A DNA stretch of 64,000 nt, taken from NCBI GenBank assembly GCA_946699065.1, contig CAMPDV010002172.1, positions 1-64,000 on the forward strand, in the 5' to 3' direction. The notes below the pieces were generated by a model that saw only the letters and a program-made list of their open reading frames with translations, was not told the DNA's origin and ran no database searches. Of the stretch, positions 61,894-64,000 are shown in pieces. Origin of the DNA: Loxodes magnus (taxonomy: Eukaryota; Ciliophora; Karyorelictea; Loxodida; Loxodidae). The position numbers and the translations under genes were made by a program. Numbering within the stretch: position 1 is the stretch's first letter; the number at the start of each line of letters is the position of its first letter.

Positions 61894-62942
61894 GTATGCT
61901 TGAGAAGTAATAAGTATTTTGAAAAGTGAAGAAGTAAAGTAGGAAAAGAAGATAGAGTTTCAGTTTTAAGGAGTATGCTTTGAGAAGTAATAAGTATTTA
62001 GAAAAGTGAAGAAGTAAAGTAAGAAAAGAAGATAGAGTTTCAGTTTTAAGGAGTATGCTTTGAGAAGTAATAAGTATTTTGATAGGTGAAGAAGTAAAGT
62101 AAGAAAAGAAGATAGAGTTTCAGTTTTAAGGAGTATGCTTTGAGAAGTAATAAGTATTTAGAAAAGTGAAGAAGTGAAGTAAGAAAAGAAGATAGAGTTT
62201 CAGTTTTAAGGAGTATGCTTTGAGAAGTAATAAGTATTTTGATAGGTGAAGAAATACAGTAAGAAAAAAAGAAAGAATTTCAATTTTAAGGAGTATGCTT
62301 TGAGAAGTAATAAGTATTTAGAAAAGTGAAGAAGTAAAGTAAGAAAAGAAGAAAGAATTTCAGTTTTAAGGAGTATGCTTTGAGAAGTAATAAGTATTTA
62401 GAAAAGTGAAGAAGTAAAGTAAGAAAAGAAGATAGAGTTTCAGTTTTAAGGAGTATGCTTTGAGAAGTAAAAGTATTTAGAAAAGTGAAGAAGTAAAGTA
62501 AGAAAAGAAGAAAGAATTTCAGTTTTAAGGAGTATGCTTTGAGAAGTAATAAGTATTTAGAAAAGTGAAGAAGTAAATTAAGAAAAGAAGATAGAGTTTC
62601 AGTTTTAGGGAGTATGCTTTGAGAAGTAATAAGTATTTAGAAAAGTGAAGAAGTAAAGTAAGAAAAGAAGATAGAATTTCAGTTTTTAGGAGTATGCTTT
62701 AAGCAGTAATAAGTATTTAGAAAAGTGAAGAAATACAGTAAGAAAAGAAGATAGAACTTCAGTTTTAAGGAGTATGCTTTGAGAAGTAATAAGTATTTAG
62801 AAAAGTGAAGAAGTGAAGTAGGAAAAGAAGATAGAATTTCAGTTTTAAGGAGTATGCTTTGAGAAGTAATAAGTATTTTGAAAAGTGAAGAAGTAAAGTA
62901 AGAAAAGAAGATAGAATTTCAGTTTTAAGGAGTATGCTTTAA
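61894..62942 (+). repeat. 13-monomer block, downstream copy
   Basis: Partner of 52,857-53,908. It lacks one T near 61,901 (TATGCTTGAG). It stops at the 37-bp truncated monomer (62,920-62,956), where the upstream copy continues as CTTTAAGCAGTAA. Confidence 0.86.
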
Positions 62943-62956
62943 AGAAGAAAGAATTT
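62920..62956 (+). repeat. 37-bp truncated monomer
   Basis: CTTTAAAGAAGAAAGAATTT joins the middle of a monomer to the end of another, removing 43 bp. It marks the 3' end of the 13-monomer block copied from 52,857-53,908, so it may be an exchange breakpoint. Confidence 0.88.
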
Positions 62957-63276
62957 CAGTTTTAAGAAGTATGCTTTGAGAAGTAATAAGTATTTAGAAA
63001 AGTGAAGAAGTAAAGTAAGAAAAGAAGATAGAGTTTCAGTTTTAAGGAGTATGCTTTGAGAAGTAATAAGTATTTAGAAAAGTGAAGAAGTAAAGTAAGA
63101 AAAGAAGAAAGAATTTCAGTTTTAAGGAGTATGCTTTGAGAAGTAATAAGTATTTAGAAAAGTGAAGAAGTGAAGTAAGAAAAGAAGATAGAGTTTCAGT
63201 TTTAAGGAGTATGCTTTGAGAAGTAATAAGTATTTTGATAGGTGAAGAAATACAGTAAGAAAAGAAGAAAGAATTT

Positions 63277-63331
63277 CAATTTTAAGGAGTATGCTTTGAG
63301 AAGTAATAAGTAAGAAAAGAAGATAGAGTTT
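63277..63331 (+). repeat. 55-bp truncated monomer
   Basis: GTAATAAGTAAGAAAAGAAG joins GTAATAAGTA to TAAGAAAAGAAG, losing 25 bp at the shared AAGTA(A) motif. It also marks the start of the third copy of the 55.3-kb block. Confidence 0.88.
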
Positions 63332-63707
63332 CAGTTTTAAGGAGTATGCTTTGAGAAGTAATAAGTATTTTGAAAAGTGAAGAAGTAAAGTAAGAAAAGA
63401 AGATAGAGTTTCAGTTTTAAGGAGTATGCTTTGAGAAGTAATAAGTATTTTGAAAAGTGAAGAAATACAGTAAGAAAAGAAGAAAGAATTTCAGTTTTAG
63501 GGAGTATGCTTTAAGCAGTAATAAGTATTTAGAAAAGTGAAGAAGTGAAGTAAGAAAAGAAGATAGAGTTTCAGTTTTAAGGAGTATGCTTTGAGAAGTA
63601 ATAAGTATTTTGATAGGTGAAGAAATACAGTAAGAAAAGAAGAAAGAATTTCAGTTTTTACGGAGTATGCTTTGAGAAGTAATAAGTGTTTAGAAAAGTG
63701 AAGAAGT
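63323..63707 (+). repeat. Three-copy block, third copy
   Basis: Third of three, close to the window end. It begins directly at the join of the 55-bp truncated monomer (63,277-63,331) and is followed by the 67-bp rearranged monomer at 63,733. Confidence 0.85.
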
Positions 63708-63732
63708 GAAGTAGGAAAAGAAGATAGAGTTT

Positions 63733-63799
63733 CAGTTTTAAGGAGTATGCTTTAAGGAGTATGCTTTGAGAAATACAGTAAGAAAAAAAGAAAGAATTT
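63733..63799 (+). repeat. 67-bp rearranged monomer
   Basis: AAGGAGTATGCTTT is present twice in succession (15-bp direct duplication near 63,740-63,768). The second copy then joins GAGAAATACAG, skipping the GTAATAAG to GTGAA part. One duplication and one deletion in the same monomer. Confidence 0.87.
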
Positions 63800-64000
63800 C
63801 AATTTTAAGGAGTATGCTTTGAGAAGTAATAAGTATTTAGAAAAGTGAAGAAGTAAAGTAAGAAAAGAAGAAAGAATTTCAGTTTTAAGGAGTATGCTTT
63901 GAGAAGTAATAAGTATTTAGAAAAGTGAAGAAGTAAAGTAAGAAAAGAAGATAGAGTTTCAGTTTTAAGGAGTATGCTTTGAGAAGTAAAAGTATTTAGA

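Larger units (their letters stand above)
54134..63663 (+). repeat. TTACGGAG monomer subfamily, eight copies
   Basis: TACGG starts at 54,134, 55,656, 57,092, 57,969, 58,131, 59,492, 61,648 and 63,659, and I saw it nowhere before 54 kb. Each copy follows an AAGAAAGAATTTCAG context. The T run before ACGG is 4, 5 or 6 bases long (mostly 5). It is the newest-looking diagnostic variant and brings a CpG into an otherwise CpG-poor repeat. Confidence 0.88.
1..64000 (+). repeat. 80-bp tandem satellite array filling the window
   Basis: About 800 head-to-tail monomers, nearly all 80 bp, recur from the first base to the last. Landmarks in order are TTTCAGTTTTAAGGAG, TATGCTTTGAGAAGTAATAAG, GTATTT(A/T)GAAAAGTG and AAGAAGTAAAGTAAG. 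(The second landmark is split at the TATG and GAGAAG motifs in most variants.) A typical copy has 36 A, 23 T, 19 G and 2 C. No copy is inverted, and no unrelated sequence interrupts the array. Both edges fall inside a monomer, so the array is longer than the window. The + strand is dense in stop codons and no gene is supported anywhere. Such arrays are known from eukaryotic heterochromatin; a centromeric or pericentromeric site is inference only. I do not recognise the family. Confidence 0.98.
41380..64000 (+). repeat. Subarray 4: distal domain with its own variants and many indels
   Basis: From about 41,380 new variants appear together: TTTCAATTTTAAG, GAAGTGAAGTAAG or GAAGTGAAGTAGG (from 41,527), CTTTAAGCAGTAA (41,650s), GAAATACAG (41,760s), TTTGATAGG (41,910s) and the 79-bp GAAGTAAAAGTATT form. 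The ATTATTTTAGG, TATGATTT, GATATAATTTC and CAACAAAATAAG types are no longer seen. Dozens of one-base indels and several truncated monomers occur in 22 kb, against about a dozen events in the preceding 38 kb. The domain continues past the window end. No gene or unique sequence is seen. Confidence 0.88.

Noticed and set aside
1-64000. CRISPR-like repeat array
   Set aside because: Monomers are contiguous and wholly similar along 80 bp. There are no unique spacers between conserved repeats and no cas-like genes.
1-64000. AAGGAGTATG resembling a ribosome binding site and start codon in each monomer
   Set aside because: The spacing is one base and the frame ends at once: ATG CTT TGA, or ATG ATT TGA and ATG TTT TGA in variants.
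1-64000. CENP-B box or telomere repeat
   Set aside because: CpG is almost absent and no TTCG/CGGG arrangement is present. TTCGAGG near 426 and TTACGGAG after 54 kb do not fit the box. No TTAGGG-like tandem run was seen; TTTAGG and TTTTAGG occur only once per monomer in some variants.
1-64000. Triplex-forming mirror repeat in the purine-rich half
   Set aside because: Purine runs are broken by T every few bases (longest typical run about 11 bases), and no clear mirror symmetry was found.
1-64000. Transposable element or tRNA/rRNA inside the array
   Set aside because: Every stretch I read aligns to the monomer. No LTR, inverted terminal repeat, poly-A tail or structured RNA motif stands out.

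Overview
The whole 64,000-base window is one uninterrupted tandem satellite array. I found no gene, RNA gene, transposon or unique-sequence island. The basic monomer is 80 bp, all copies (about 800) lie in the same orientation, and the array runs off both ends of the window. This is typical of eukaryotic heterochromatin (centromeric, pericentromeric, subtelomeric or sex-chromosome satellite). I do not recognise the family and cannot name the organism. A typical monomer has 36 A, 23 T, 19 G and 2 C, so A+T is about 74% and the + strand is almost free of cytosine.

Layout. (1) 1-662: 80-bp monomers, mostly of a GTAGTATGC type. (2) 663-1569: nine longer monomers (91-93 bp) with a different middle third, plus one 80-bp copy. 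(3) 1570 to about 18,650: mixed 80-bp subtypes, rich in TATGATTT and in a CAACAAAATAAG variant. (4) About 18,651-38,760: a domain rich in ATTATTTTAGG, TATGTTTTG and TATAATTT subtypes, built from long copied blocks. (5) 39,072-40,914: a short, nearly uniform stretch. (6) About 41,380 to the end: a domain with different diagnostic variants (GAAATACAG, TTTGATAGG, GTGAAGTAGG, AAGCAGTAA), many single-base indels and several truncated monomers.

The notable biology is the higher-order structure. Blocks of 4 to 21 monomers recur in tandem (9,541-12,260, a 17-monomer unit twice with one mismatch) or at a distance (for example 21,556-23,091 and 26,193-27,728, no difference seen over 1,536 bp). The segment 28,352-31,080 reads as a mosaic of three upstream segments. 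One 79-bp deletion monomer appears seven times between 20.0 and 30.7 kb and traces these copying events. About 200 consecutive monomers (3,924-20,001) keep an exact 80-bp register with no indel, whereas the last 22 kb contain dozens of indels. Some duplicates there differ only in homopolymer length, so part of that variation may be sequencing or assembly error.

The only long open frames are on the minus strand, start at TTG and have a mechanical explanation in the repeat period; I do not call them genes. All alignments and counts were made by eye, so boundaries are accurate to a few bases where stated and otherwise approximate.
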